From the NCBI RefSeq assembly GCF_014284195.1, contig NZ_JACOGC010000001.1:558001-622000 (forward strand): a stretch of 64,000 bases of DNA, written 5' to 3'. Positions 25,106 through 34,722 of the stretch are shown here, one piece after another. The stretch is from Cognatundibacterium griseum (GTDB lineage: Bacteria; Pseudomonadota; Gammaproteobacteria; Burkholderiales; Burkholderiaceae_D). Under the pieces are notes generated by a model. That model did not search any database and was not told the DNA's origin. It worked only from the letters and a program-made list of their open reading frames with translations. How positions within the stretch are numbered: the first letter of the stretch is position 1; each line of letters begins with the position of its first letter. Made by a program: the position numbers and the translations under genes.

Positions 25106-25576
25106 GCAATAATCTGACCAATGGCAGGTTTTGATGGATAAGTGGTTTGCTCAAGTAGACGTCTTTGTACAACAGCGGTATTCAGACATCCTGGCGACGA
25201 TACCACTGCCTGATGCAGTAACAATAGTGAAAATTTTGATTTAAAAAAGCGGAATATTTTTTTGTAACATTTTATATCGGCTAATACACGACAATACCCG
25301 GACAGATAAGCGCTGTTGATGTTGATCTGTGGTCAACTCCGGCATATTTCTGAAAAATTCCAGGTTGCAGGAATCAGACGTTTGCGATGAGCCCACTATG
25401 CAGACCAGTATGCGGTGTGGTCCGGATATGCGAGGGATAGAAAATCAGAGGTTTCCCAACTGTCATTATCTTGTCATCGGGAATGTTTACAATTTGACCT
25501 ATCCTACTGCTTCTCCTCCAAAGGTCAGGATGTTTGCCCGCAATGCGTATGTCATTGCGGGCATTTTTTTGATGCT
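25089..25576. other. Long intergenic stretch between the pilin operon and mrcA
   Basis: I see no convincing protein gene here. An open frame that crosses the terminator at 25536-25570 and runs into mrcA on the other strand is rejected. The left part is AT-rich (about 25220-25290), consistent with upstream promoter DNA for pilE. GTTGA (25321-25325) and TCAAC (25333-25337) form a small inverted repeat. The right end holds the candidate small RNA. Confidence 0.5.
25494..25570 (+). ncRNA. Candidate small RNA with an anti-Shine-Dalgarno loop and intrinsic terminator
   Basis: A 5' stem TGACCT (25495-25500) with AGGTCA (25522-25527) presents a 21-base loop containing CTTCTCCTCC (25510-25519), complementary to Shine-Dalgarno sequences. 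It is followed by a strong terminator: GCCCGCAAT (25536-25544), ATTGCGGGC (25554-25562) and seven T (25564-25570). The U tract is on the plus strand, where no protein gene precedes it. The upstream TACAAT (25488-25493) lacks a -35 at the right distance, so the promoter is unproven. Alternative: the hairpin only protects the mrcA 3' end on the minus strand. Confidence 0.42.
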
Positions 25577-27811
25577 TCAGGGTGGGCTGATACTGACTGT
25601 GTCCATGTCCAGTGTTTTGACTCCTGCACCGTTCAGGAATTCGGTATACATCCAGTCACCTTCGGCGTTGCTGACGCCGTCAGGCACAGGGCGCTGTAAT
25701 TCCGGTTTGCCGTTCAGGCTGGCGCGCATGCTGTCTATCCAGATTGGCAGCGCGAGCGTGGCACCGAATTCCCGGCTGCCCAGAGATTTCGGATCGTCGT
25801 AACCCATCCAGGCGACAGCAACAATATTCGCCGCATAGCCGGCGAACCAGCCATCCACTGCTTCACTGGAGGTACCGGTTTTACCTGCCAGATCATGACG
25901 GCTCAGACGCACGCTCGCTGCCGCACCGGTACCGCTGCGGGTCACTTCGCGCAGCATGCTGTCGGTCACGAATGCATTGCGGGCATCAATGACACGCGTT
26001 TCATCGGCACCAACCGGTGGAACCGGGAACTCCTTTAGTACTTTGCCTTTGGCATCTGTGATTTTACTGATCAGCCAAGGTGTGATCTGATAACCGCCGT
26101 TCGCAAATACCGCATAGGCGGACGCCAGCTGCAACGGTGTGACTGATCCGGTGCCCAGTGCCATGGTCAGGTTATCCGGCTGTTTGTCTTTTGAGAATCC
26201 AAAGCGCGGCAGCCACTGATAAGCGGTGTTAATGCCGATGCACTTCAGAATGCGGACAGACACCACGTTTTTCGATTGCGCCAGGGCTGTGCGCATCGTG
26301 ATCGGGCCATCGTATTTGCCATCGTCATTTCTCGGATCCCAGCGCAAGGCTTCTTCGCTGGTGGCCGAGAGCTGGACATCGTTAATCAGCGTTGCCGGGG
26401 TGAAGCCTTTTTCCAGTGCCGCAGAATAAATGAACGGTTTGATGCTGGACCCCGGCTGACGCCAGCCGCTGGTTACATGATTGAATTTCTTACGATTAAA
26501 ATCAAAACCGCCGACCAGCGCCCGGTATGCGCCAGTGCCAGCATCCAGCGCCACATAGGCACCTTCTACTTCAGGTAACTGGGTAATGCCCCAATGTTTT
26601 TTGTTATCCTGAATGACGCGGATCACGGCTCCCGGAACAATTTTCAGATCTGACCTGGCATTGTTTTGCAAAGCGCCGGCGGCAAAGCGCAGGCCGTCGC
26701 CACTGATCTCAATACTCTCACCGGAAGCCAGCTCGGCCTTGATCAGCCTGGGACTGGCGTCGGTGACCACCGCTGCCAGTAATTTGTCGTTGGCGGGATG
26801 CTGGCGCAATACCTCATCAATCGCGTCATCTCTTTCATCCTCGTTCTGAGGCAGGCGGATAAAAACTTCCGGCCCGCGGTAGCCATGACGCTGATCGTAA
26901 ATCATGATGTTTTTGCGCACGGCATCATAAGCCGCATCCTGGTCTGCTTTCAGCAGAGTGGTATAGACCTTGATGCCCGAGGTATAGGCGGCTTCCTTAT
27001 ATTCCGCAACGATCTGCTGGCGCACCATCTCCGCAACGTAATCTGCATGAGCGTCAAATTGCTGCCTGCCAGTGATCGTCAGATGTTCTTTGCTGGCCTG
27101 ATCGTATTGCGCCTCCGTGATGACGCCTTTTTTCAGCATACTTTTTAAAACTAAAATCTGCCGTTCTTTGGCCCGTTGCGGATTGACGGCCGGATTGTGC
27201 CGGACCGGATTTTGCGGAATCCCTGCCAGCATGGCCGCCTCGGCAATCGTCAGCTGATCCAGTGACTTACCAAAGTAAGTACGGGCGGCACTGGAAAATC
27301 CGTGCGTGCGCTGGCCCAGATAAATCTGGTTCATATACAGTTCCAGAATCTGATCCTTGGTCAGCGCAGATTCAATGCGGAAAGTCAGCAGGATTTCCTT
27401 TGCCTTGCGGTTCAGGGTTTTTTCCTGTGTCAGAAAAAAATTCCTGGCGACCTGCATCGTGATCGTCGAGGCTCCCTGATGGAAGCCGCCACCCAGATCC
27501 GCCAGCAGCGCGCGTGTTGCACCGATAAAATCGACACCGTGATGCTCATAAAAGCGGGCATCTTCAATCGACAGCAGGGCATTTTTCATTACCGCAGGGA
27601 TGTCTTTGATCGGCACAAAATCCCGGTGTTCTTCGCCGAATTCTCCGATCAGGGCATTATCCGCGGTATAAATCCGCAGCGGAATTTTAGGCTGGTAATC
27701 GGTCACGGCATCGAGTGCAGGCAAGCCGGGAGCCAGCACCAGAAACACATAAGCCAGTATGCCTGCGATCAGTACCCCTGCGGCAGCAGCCAGCGCCAGT
27801 ATCCATTTCAT
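25577..27811 (-). CDS. mrcA: Penicillin-binding protein 1A, bifunctional peptidoglycan synthase
   Basis: 744 residues. An N-terminal membrane anchor lies at about 3-27. The GT51 glycosyltransferase carries its catalytic Glu83 in EDARFYEHHGVD and the GASTITMQVARN motif. A PBP1A-type OB insert covers about 310-410. The transpeptidase has S455-S-I-K458, S513-K-N515 and K644-T-G-T. It polymerises and cross-links lipid II products in the periplasm. In many relatives mrcA is divergent from pilM-pilQ; here it follows an ABC-exporter pair by 9 bases and is followed by the pilin region. It is somewhat short for PBP1A (E. coli 850). Confidence 0.94.
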   Translation of the reverse strand: MKWILALAAAAGVLIAGILAYVFLVLAPGLPALDAVTDYQPKIPLRIYTADNALIGEFGEEHRDFVPIKDIPAVMKNALLSIEDARFYEHHGVDFIGATRALLADLGGGFHQGASTITMQVARNFFLTQEKTLNRKAKEILLTFRIESALTKDQILELYMNQIYLGQRTHGFSSAARTYFGKSLDQLTIAEAAMLAGIPQNPVRHNPAVNPQRAKERQILVLKSMLKKGVITEAQYDQASKEHLTITGRQQFDAHADYVAEMVRQQIVAEYKEAAYTSGIKVYTTLLKADQDAAYDAVRKNIMIYDQRHGYRGPEVFIRLPQNEDERDDAIDEVLRQHPANDKLLAAVVTDASPRLIKAELASGESIEISGDGLRFAAGALQNNARSDLKIVPGAVIRVIQDNKKHWGITQLPEVEGAYVALDAGTGAYRALVGGFDFNRKKFNHVTSGWRQPGSSIKPFIYSAALEKGFTPATLINDVQLSATSEEALRWDPRNDDGKYDGPITMRTALAQSKNVVSVRILKCIGINTAYQWLPRFGFSKDKQPDNLTMALGTGSVTPLQLASAYAVFANGGYQITPWLISKITDAKGKVLKEFPVPPVGADETRVIDARNAFVTDSMLREVTRSGTGAAASVRLSRHDLAGKTGTSSEAVDGWFAGYAANIVAVAWMGYDDPKSLGSREFGATLALPIWIDSMRASLNGKPELQRPVPDGVSNAEGDWMYTEFLNGAGVKTLDMDTVSISPP

Positions 27812-27820
27812 TTTTTTTCC

Positions 27821-29578
27821 TTAATCTTCCAGCGTCTGCAATAAATACAGCTTCTGATAAATACCCTGTTCCAGCTGCATCAGTTCCTGATGGGTGCCCT
27901 GTTCAGCGAGCTTGCCGTGATTCAGGACAATGATGCTGTCGGCTTCACGAATCGTGGATAAACGGTGCGCAATGGCAATGATCGTGACCTTGCCCCGCAA
28001 TTCGTTTAATGCCAGTTGCACGATCTGTTCAGTCTCGCTGTCAATATGCGATGTGGCTTCGTCCAGAAACAGGATGCGCGGCTTTCCTGCCAGTGCCCTG
28101 GCAATGGCAATCAACTGCTTTTGCCCGGTAGAGAGGCGGGCGCCGCCTTCGCCCAGCGATGTGTCATAACCATTTTCAAGCTGCAAAATAAAATCATGGA
28201 CATGCGCTGCTTTTGCCGCCGCCGTGATGTCTGCATCGGACAGCGGCCGGCCCATTGCGATATTGTCCCGCGCATTGGCTGCCAGCAGAAAAGGCTCTTG
28301 CGGTACCAGCCCCACATGACTGCGGAAATAGGCATCCGAAAAATCGGATAGGCGATGACCGTCAATACGGATCTGACCGGACTGGGCTGCATAAAAGCGC
28401 AGCAACAGACTCATCAGCGTGGATTTACCGCTGCCGGTATGGCCGACGACACCAAAGAAGCTGCCGGCTGGAATCCGCAGGTGAATATCCTGCAGTACCG
28501 GATGCGCCGGATCATAGCCAAAATTCAGATGTTCAATCTCCACTTCGCCGCTATGCATGGCGGCGTTCCGGCTGGTATCCGGGGTGCGTGTTTCATGCAG
28601 CAGGGTATTGACTCGGGCGGCAGAAACAACTGCCTGCTGTATCTGTCCGAATTGCAAAGTAATCTGAATCAGCGGATCGACCACGCGGGCAATATAACTG
28701 ACAAAGGCGTACAGGATGCCGATTTCAACACCGGAAAAATTCCGTTGGCCAAAGCAGAAAATCACGACGACCAATAATACGGAATTCAAAAAATCCAGCG
28801 CAGGCCGCAGCAGCCAGGCGTTGGCCCGCAATTCGTCAAGCCGCGCCTGGTAATGCTGCTGGTTGGTGCTGGCAAAGCGCTCCCCGAAACGCTGTGCCGC
28901 ATTGCTGGCCTGCAGCGTGCTCATGCCGCTGATGCTTTCTGCAACCTGGGCATTGATCTCGCTGCGCAGCTGACGCGCCTTGCTGACGGCTGGTGCGCTC
29001 CAGCGCTGATAAAACCAGACAATAATCACCACCGCCGGAATCAGCATGGTGACAATCAGCATCAGCCGCCATTCCAGCCATGCCATGGCGGCCAAGGCGC
29101 CAAGAACGACAATCGAACTGTCGAGCATGACGAACAGCACCTGGACGTACAGGTTTTTGACGGCTTCGGTGTCATTGGTCACGCGGCTCACCAGCTGTCC
29201 GGTAATGGCTTTGTCAAAAAAAGACATGGGCAGGCGCAGCACATGACCATAAACCTGTTCCCGCAGCCGCCGGACGGAACGCATGGCCACACCGGCCAGA
29301 CGCGTGAGCTGCAGATAGCGCAGCCAGGTGGCGCCCCAGCCGGTCAATACATAGGCTGCCAGCAGCAAGAGCACGATTGGCCAGTCGATCTGATGAGGCA
29401 ACAGATAGCGGTCAATAAATGCCTTGCCCAGCAAAGGGCCGACGGCCTCCAGTCCGGCAGCGGTCAGCAGGAAGAAAATGCCTGCCAGCACGTGACTTTT
29501 TTCCGGTTGTGCCGCTTGCAACAGTAATTGCACCGCGAGTTTTTTTTCAGACGGGCGGGTATTCAATTCATGCTGCAT
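27821..29578 (-). CDS. ABC exporter half-transporter with canonical Walker B (MdlB-like)
   Basis: 585 residues. A six-helix type IV exporter domain (about 35-320) is followed by an ATPase: Walker A GHTGSGKST, signature LSTGQKQLIAIARA (altered from LSGGQ) and Walker B ILFLDEATSHID with the catalytic Glu. It overlaps the partner gene by 11 bases, so the two almost certainly form a heterodimer. The altered signature here matches the degenerate catalytic residue in the partner, so the pair has one active and one degenerate ATP site. The substrate is unknown; MdlAB-like exporters carry drugs, peptides or lipids. Confidence 0.88.
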   Translation of the reverse strand: MQHELNTRPSEKKLAVQLLLQAAQPEKSHVLAGIFFLLTAAGLEAVGPLLGKAFIDRYLLPHQIDWPIVLLLLAAYVLTGWGATWLRYLQLTRLAGVAMRSVRRLREQVYGHVLRLPMSFFDKAITGQLVSRVTNDTEAVKNLYVQVLFVMLDSSIVVLGALAAMAWLEWRLMLIVTMLIPAVVIIVWFYQRWSAPAVSKARQLRSEINAQVAESISGMSTLQASNAAQRFGERFASTNQQHYQARLDELRANAWLLRPALDFLNSVLLVVVIFCFGQRNFSGVEIGILYAFVSYIARVVDPLIQITLQFGQIQQAVVSAARVNTLLHETRTPDTSRNAAMHSGEVEIEHLNFGYDPAHPVLQDIHLRIPAGSFFGVVGHTGSGKSTLMSLLLRFYAAQSGQIRIDGHRLSDFSDAYFRSHVGLVPQEPFLLAANARDNIAMGRPLSDADITAAAKAAHVHDFILQLENGYDTSLGEGGARLSTGQKQLIAIARALAGKPRILFLDEATSHIDSETEQIVQLALNELRGKVTIIAIAHRLSTIREADSIIVLNHGKLAEQGTHQELMQLEQGIYQKLYLLQTLED

Positions 29579-31319
29579 CTAAACTTGCCTCCAGTTGCTG
29601 ATAGCGCCACTGCGTGGCATACCAGTGACCTGCTTCCACCAGTTCCTGATGTTTTCCCTGCTCGGCGATTTTTCCGTCACGCAACACAAGAATATGATCG
29701 GCCTCTGCGACAGCGCTGAGACGATGACTGACAATGATGGCACAACGCTGGGTTTGCCGGCGCTGCAAATGATGCAGATGCTGGAGGATACGGGTTTCAG
29801 TATCGGTATCCACCGCCGACAACGCATCATCCAGTAATAGCAGCGGACTGTCTGTCAGCAGCGCGCGTGCAATGGCGACCCGTTGCCGCTGCCCGCCGGA
29901 TAAGGTAACGCCCCGTTCACCGACCGGCGTGTCATAGCCTTGTGGAAAGCGCATGATGTCGTCATGTACCGCAGCGAGGGTCGCGGCATGCATGATCTGC
30001 TCCCGGCTGACGGCCGGATTGGCCAGTGCGATATTTTCTGCAATCGGGGCTGAAAACAGAAATGGTTCCTGAGGCACCCAGTTCATTGCCGACCGCAGAC
30101 TCTGCAGGGAGTAATCTGCAAGAGGACGCTGACCCCAGAGAATGTCGCCCTGTCTGGTTTCAATCTGGCGCAGCAACAGGCGGATGATGGTTGATTTGCC
30201 GGAACCGGTCGGACCAACGATGCCCAGGGTTTTGCCCGGTTCCAGCTGCAGGTCAATTTCTGCCAGCGCGGCGTGAGTCTGACCGGGATAAAGATAGCCC
30301 ACCTGACGGAACAGGATGCTGCCTGCCGGCGGATCGCGCAATACCCCATTGTCCTGCACGGAGACTTCCATGCTGAGCACCGGTTCCAGCCTGGCCCAGG
30401 CCGCTTTTCCCCGTTCCATCAGCGACAGAACCCAGCCAGCAGCAAACATCGGCCAGATCAGCTGTCCCAGATACATGGAAAAACTGGTCAGTGCGCCAAT
30501 CGTCATTTCATTGTGCCAGACCAGATAGCCGCCAACGCCCAGTGTCAATGCACCGGCACTGGTCAGGGTAATGCCGACGGCGGGCTCGTAGGCAGCCTCC
30601 CAGCGCTGCGCCGACAGGCTGGCATCCGAGGCATTTTCTGCCAGCTCAGCGAATTGCGCGGCACTTTGTTGCTCCAGGCCCAGGGCGCGCAAAGTCCTCA
30701 CGCCGGCCAGCGTTTCCTGTACCTGATCGTTGAGCTGACTGAAACGTTCCAGCGAAAGGCGGGAAGCCTCATGCACATGATGCGTAATTTTTTTGAATGC
30801 CCATGCCATAAAAGGGAAGGGCAGCAGCGCTGCAACTGCCAGCCGCCAGTCCACCCCCAGCAGCATCATGCCGATCACCAGTGCGAATGTCAGCGAACCG
30901 TCGAATCCTGCCAGCGCCGCCTCGCCAGCTGCCAGCTCAATCGCATCGGCATCGTTGGTGCCCAGCGCCATCAGATCGCCGGTACGCTGTTTCTGGAAAA
31001 AATCCTGCCCTTGCAAACTCAGCCTCTGATACAAACGGGTACGCAATTCGACACCGAGCTGATACGAGGCGGTGAATAACTGCATACGCCAGCCGACCCG
31101 CAGAAAATAGATCGCCCCGCCCATCAGCAGCAGAATCGCCAGCTCCTTCAGCATACCTTGCTGATCCAGCTGATGTCTCACCATGCCGTCGATCACACTG
31201 CCGACTCTGCGTGGTATCAGGACCGTCAGCACTGCAACCGAAAACAGCATGGCAGCAGCAGCAACATATTGTTGCCAGTGACGGGAAATAAATTGCTTGA
31301 GTAATTGAGCCAGTGTCAT
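29568..31319 (-). CDS. ABC exporter half-transporter with degenerate catalytic residue (MdlA-like)
   Basis: 583 residues with six membrane helices (about 17-300) and an ATPase: Walker A GPTGSGKST, canonical signature LSGGQRQRVAIARA, and Walker B LLLLDDALSAVD where Asp replaces the catalytic Glu. This is the complement of the next gene, as in heterodimeric exporters such as TM287/288. It is the first gene of the pair and starts 20 bases after the S9-peptidase terminator. Confidence 0.88.
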   Translation of the reverse strand: MTLAQLLKQFISRHWQQYVAAAAMLFSVAVLTVLIPRRVGSVIDGMVRHQLDQQGMLKELAILLLMGGAIYFLRVGWRMQLFTASYQLGVELRTRLYQRLSLQGQDFFQKQRTGDLMALGTNDADAIELAAGEAALAGFDGSLTFALVIGMMLLGVDWRLAVAALLPFPFMAWAFKKITHHVHEASRLSLERFSQLNDQVQETLAGVRTLRALGLEQQSAAQFAELAENASDASLSAQRWEAAYEPAVGITLTSAGALTLGVGGYLVWHNEMTIGALTSFSMYLGQLIWPMFAAGWVLSLMERGKAAWARLEPVLSMEVSVQDNGVLRDPPAGSILFRQVGYLYPGQTHAALAEIDLQLEPGKTLGIVGPTGSGKSTIIRLLLRQIETRQGDILWGQRPLADYSLQSLRSAMNWVPQEPFLFSAPIAENIALANPAVSREQIMHAATLAAVHDDIMRFPQGYDTPVGERGVTLSGGQRQRVAIARALLTDSPLLLLDDALSAVDTDTETRILQHLHHLQRRQTQRCAIIVSHRLSAVAEADHILVLRDGKIAEQGKHQELVEAGHWYATQWRYQQLEASLDAA

Positions 31320-31330
31320 GCCGATTCTGA

Positions 31331-31366
31331 AAATAAAAATCCGTTATCCGAAGAGGGATAACGGAT
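31331..31366 (-). terminator. Intrinsic terminator of the S9 peptidase gene
   Basis: ATCCGTTATCC (31339-31349) and GGATAACGGAT (31356-31366) form a perfect 11-bp stem with a 6-base loop. The A-rich 31331-31338 gives the U tract on the minus strand. It lies about 115 bases after the peptidase stop at 31480 and just before the MdlA-like start. Confidence 0.88.
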
Positions 31367-31479
31367 GGTAAATGGCATTGTAAACGGGTTTTAAAATCGT
31401 CATCCGGCGGAATCGATAAAATCCGCACCAGTCCGGCCATTCATTCAATGGTACTGCCAGACGCTACCGGATTGTCCGT

Positions 31480-33591
31480 TTAATGCACCGCATAGGCGCT
31501 GTTCGCCGGTTGCAGCATATTCCACAGGAAGGCATAGGTAATCGCACTCATGTCAGCGCGTTGCTCATTGTTTGCTGCGCCGCCGTGCCCACCTTCGGTG
31601 TTTTCGTAGTACCACACATTTTTGTGACCCTGATCCAGCATTTTTGCCGCCATTTTTCTGGCATGACCCGGGTGAACGCGGTCATCACGGGTGGACGTGA
31701 TGAACAGGACATTCGGATACTGGACCCCGGCTTTCACGTTCTGATAAGGTGAATAGCGCCGGATATAAGCCCATTCCGCCGGAATATCCGGATTGCCGTA
31801 TTCGCCCATCCACGATGCGCCTGCCAGCAGCTGGTTAAAACGCTGCATATCGAGCAGGGGAACCTGGCTCACAACTGCATTAAACAGGTCAGGACGCTGA
31901 GTCAGCGCAACACCTGCCAGCAGACCGCCGTTGCTGCCGCCCATGGCGCCAAGATGCCGCGGCGAGGTGACTTTGGTGCTGATCAGGTCTTCCGCAACAG
32001 CGGCAAAGTCATCGTAGGCGCGCTGACGGTTTTCTTTGAGCGCCGCCTGATGCCAGCGTGGGCCAAATTCACCGCCACCGCGGATATTTGCTACGACATA
32101 GACACCGCCTTTTTCCAGCCAGGTTTTTCCCAGACCGCCGGAATAGGACGGTGTCAGGGAAATCTGGAATCCGCCATAGCCGTACAGCAGAGTCGGATTC
32201 TGACCGTCGTAAGGCATATCTTTACGTTTGACGATGAAATAAGGCACTTTGGTGCCATCTTTTGAGGTGGCAAACTGTTGTGCGATTTCATAAGGGGAAG
32301 CATCAAAAAAAGCCGGGGCAGATTTTAACGGTTCACGCAGATCATTGCCGGCATGTGCCATCAGCAAGACATCGGGAGTCAGATAATCGGAATAACGCAG
32401 CAGGTAATCGTCGCTGTTGGTATCATCAACTGGTCTGACAGAGACTGTCCCCATCGTTGGCAGGCTGACCTGACGGGAAGTCCATTTTCCGTCAGCGAAT
32501 TTCCATTCCACGAGATGGCTTTTGACATTGTCCAGCGATTGCAGCAACAGGTAATTCTGCGTTGAAGCCGAATCGGTATAAGAAGTGCCGGGAGCTGGTT
32601 CAAACAGGGTGGTGAACGCTCGGCTGCCTTTACGGAAAGCATCGAAATCCACCGCCAGCACGCTGCCCGACTTATAGGTCTTGTCTCCGGTATTCCAGTC
32701 TTCACGCGGCGTAACCAGCATCTGGGTATTAAAGAAGCCGACATCGGCTTTGGATGGGATATCGAGTTTGCTTAATTTGCCATCTTCCAGCAAATAAGTT
32801 TCCGAAGTGTAGAACGTGATCTGGCGGTGCACCAGATGATGCTCAATCCCATGATGCAGACTGTTCTGGGCGCTGACACTCATGTCTGTCTTTTTCCCTT
32901 CCAGGAGCGCGTCGGCACTCTCCAGCGGGGTGCCGCGTTTCCAGGTTTTCACGATGCGTGCATATCCTGAGTCGGTCAGTGAACCGGAACCAAAATCCGT
33001 GGCCACATACAGGCTGTCCCTGTCACGCCAGTCAACGGTCATTTTGGCTTCCGGCAGTGTGAAACCGTCTTTGACGAAGCTTTTGCTGTTCAGATCGAAT
33101 TCCCGCAATACCACAGCATCGGCGCCTCCGCGTGATAGCTGGATCAGACAACGGTCAAATACGGGTTCACGGCAGTCGCTGCCTTTGTAGACCCAGTTTT
33201 CTTTCTCTGTTTTGGCCAGCGCATCCACATCCAGCACGGTTTCCCAGACAGGCTGATTTTTCCGGTATTCCTCCAGCGATGTTTTGCGCCATACGCCGCG
33301 CGGATGGTCGGCATCTGTCCAGAAGTTATAAACTGCGTTTCCCATTTTGCGGATGCCGGGAATCCGGTCTTTGGAGTTCAGCACGACCAGTAAATCCTGG
33401 CGCAGTTGCCGGTAACCGGCATCCTGTTTTAATTTGTCGCGGGTAATCTGGTTCTGCTCCCTGACCCAGTGCAAAGCTTTGTCGCCGGAGACGTCCTCCA
33501 GCCATTGGTAGGGATCATTGCTTTGTGCAGCGGCGATACCTGCCAGTCCAAGCAAATAGATTGTCGAAATAATTTTGAAAGTTGGGCGCAT
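31480..33591 (-). CDS. Prolyl oligopeptidase-family serine peptidase (S9A), secreted
   Basis: 703 residues with a signal peptide (about 1-22, cleavage after IAAA). An N-terminal beta-propeller (about 70-430) is followed by the alpha/beta-hydrolase domain. Catalytic Ser553 lies in GGSNGG, the Asp in STRDDRVHP (636/637) and His669 in EGGHGG. It cleaves short peptides after proline, probably in the periplasm. It is single, with its own terminator. The closest named families are prolyl oligopeptidases; substrate preference cannot be fixed from the sequence. Confidence 0.9.
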   Translation of the reverse strand: MRPTFKIISTIYLLGLAGIAAAQSNDPYQWLEDVSGDKALHWVREQNQITRDKLKQDAGYRQLRQDLLVVLNSKDRIPGIRKMGNAVYNFWTDADHPRGVWRKTSLEEYRKNQPVWETVLDVDALAKTEKENWVYKGSDCREPVFDRCLIQLSRGGADAVVLREFDLNSKSFVKDGFTLPEAKMTVDWRDRDSLYVATDFGSGSLTDSGYARIVKTWKRGTPLESADALLEGKKTDMSVSAQNSLHHGIEHHLVHRQITFYTSETYLLEDGKLSKLDIPSKADVGFFNTQMLVTPREDWNTGDKTYKSGSVLAVDFDAFRKGSRAFTTLFEPAPGTSYTDSASTQNYLLLQSLDNVKSHLVEWKFADGKWTSRQVSLPTMGTVSVRPVDDTNSDDYLLRYSDYLTPDVLLMAHAGNDLREPLKSAPAFFDASPYEIAQQFATSKDGTKVPYFIVKRKDMPYDGQNPTLLYGYGGFQISLTPSYSGGLGKTWLEKGGVYVVANIRGGGEFGPRWHQAALKENRQRAYDDFAAVAEDLISTKVTSPRHLGAMGGSNGGLLAGVALTQRPDLFNAVVSQVPLLDMQRFNQLLAGASWMGEYGNPDIPAEWAYIRRYSPYQNVKAGVQYPNVLFITSTRDDRVHPGHARKMAAKMLDQGHKNVWYYENTEGGHGGAANNEQRADMSAITYAFLWNMLQPANSAYAVH

Positions 33592-33773
33592 TTTTCAGTT
33601 TTCTGATGGGATTTTTTGTAATGTCCGGATCAGTGCTGATCGCGGATGGCGTCTCCTCAACGGGAATCTGTATCGACCATTTTGTGGCCGATAAGTTCAG
33701 TGGCGACAAGGTTCAATGGTGAAGGGCGTCATCACACTGAGGAGCTGCGGTGCGCGTGAATGCAATAAATTTC

Positions 33774-34700
33774 TTAGCGCTCAACACCGGCAGAGGCGTT
33801 TTTGGCTGTTCTGACCGGTGTAGCGACATGCAGCCGTATCCATTTCTGCATATCAAGCCAGATGCGTTGAATTTCTGCTTCCGGGGGCATTTGCGTAGCG
33901 TTGGGTAATTCGATGGTCACGACCGGAATATCTTTGTGCACACCGCTGTAATTGCCGAGTGACCCAGGATAGACGCCGACCCGGTTATATACCAGCCTGC
34001 CAAAACGGCTGGGCGGCGTTGTCGGGCCGTCGAAATCGAGTACCCCGAAAGGGGCATGCACCGAAATAATCACATCGGGCTTGTATTTTTCGATCAGGTC
34101 ATAGACCCAGCGGCTTTCCGGTTCTGAAATCGGTGCTTTGCCGGGGTAGCGGCGCGGGTCTTTACGGGTCACGCGGGCCCAGTAGCCGGGTGCTTCCTTT
34201 TGCCAGTCAGGTGTTGGGAAATTGCGGTTCAGATCGATGCCGCGCGCATTCACACGCACCGGTTTCGGCGCCAGCAGGCCGTCAGGATTGACGACGGGAG
34301 CGATTTTCCATTGAAATTCCGGCGCGCCGGACTGAAGATTGCCCAGCCACTTGAATACGATGGCCGAAGATGTTTGCTCGTCGCCATGAATACCACCCAG
34401 CAAAAGCACTCTGATTGCCGGAGTGTGTCTGGCATCCGCCGGCAGATCACGTATCAGCAGCGGGAAGCCATTGAGCGAGGAAGCGCCGGCGGGTGACAGT
34501 TTGCTGCCGAGACACTCATGTAGACTGATCTTGGGCAGTCTGGCAACCAGCGGTGTGCACCAGTCGGTGATCTTTGATGGTCGCGGCGTATAAGCTGCTG
34601 CACTGGTTTCAGCGATCAGAAAAAACGACAGCAGAACTGCCCGCGGCATTCGAAAAGCACACGATGCAATGAAATAACGGTACCACGAACTCCATTGCAT
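33774..34700 (-). CDS. M14-family zinc carboxypeptidase (murein-peptide amidase-like)
   Basis: 308 residues as annotated; the Met at about residue 18 (MPRAVLLSFFLIAETSAAA) starts a cleaner signal peptide and may be the true start. Zinc site HxxE in LLGGIHGDEQTS and the later His in IISVHAPFGVLDF; substrate motif RGIDLNRNFP; the catalytic Glu is probably in VTIELPNAT. The short catalytic core and RGIDLNRNFP resemble MpaA/DUF2817-type peptidases that cut murein peptides. With a signal peptide it would act in the periplasm. It follows metK by 22 bases, so it may share its transcript. Confidence 0.82.
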   Translation of the reverse strand: MQWSSWYRYFIASCAFRMPRAVLLSFFLIAETSAAAYTPRPSKITDWCTPLVARLPKISLHECLGSKLSPAGASSLNGFPLLIRDLPADARHTPAIRVLLLGGIHGDEQTSSAIVFKWLGNLQSGAPEFQWKIAPVVNPDGLLAPKPVRVNARGIDLNRNFPTPDWQKEAPGYWARVTRKDPRRYPGKAPISEPESRWVYDLIEKYKPDVIISVHAPFGVLDFDGPTTPPSRFGRLVYNRVGVYPGSLGNYSGVHKDIPVVTIELPNATQMPPEAEIQRIWLDMQKWIRLHVATPVRTAKNASAGVER

Positions 34701-34722
34701 CGTGCGACTGACCTTTCAAGCG

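Noticed and set aside
25329-25802. Possible 157-residue plus-strand protein
   Set aside because: It runs through a strong terminator and into mrcA on the opposite strand; no recognisable domain.
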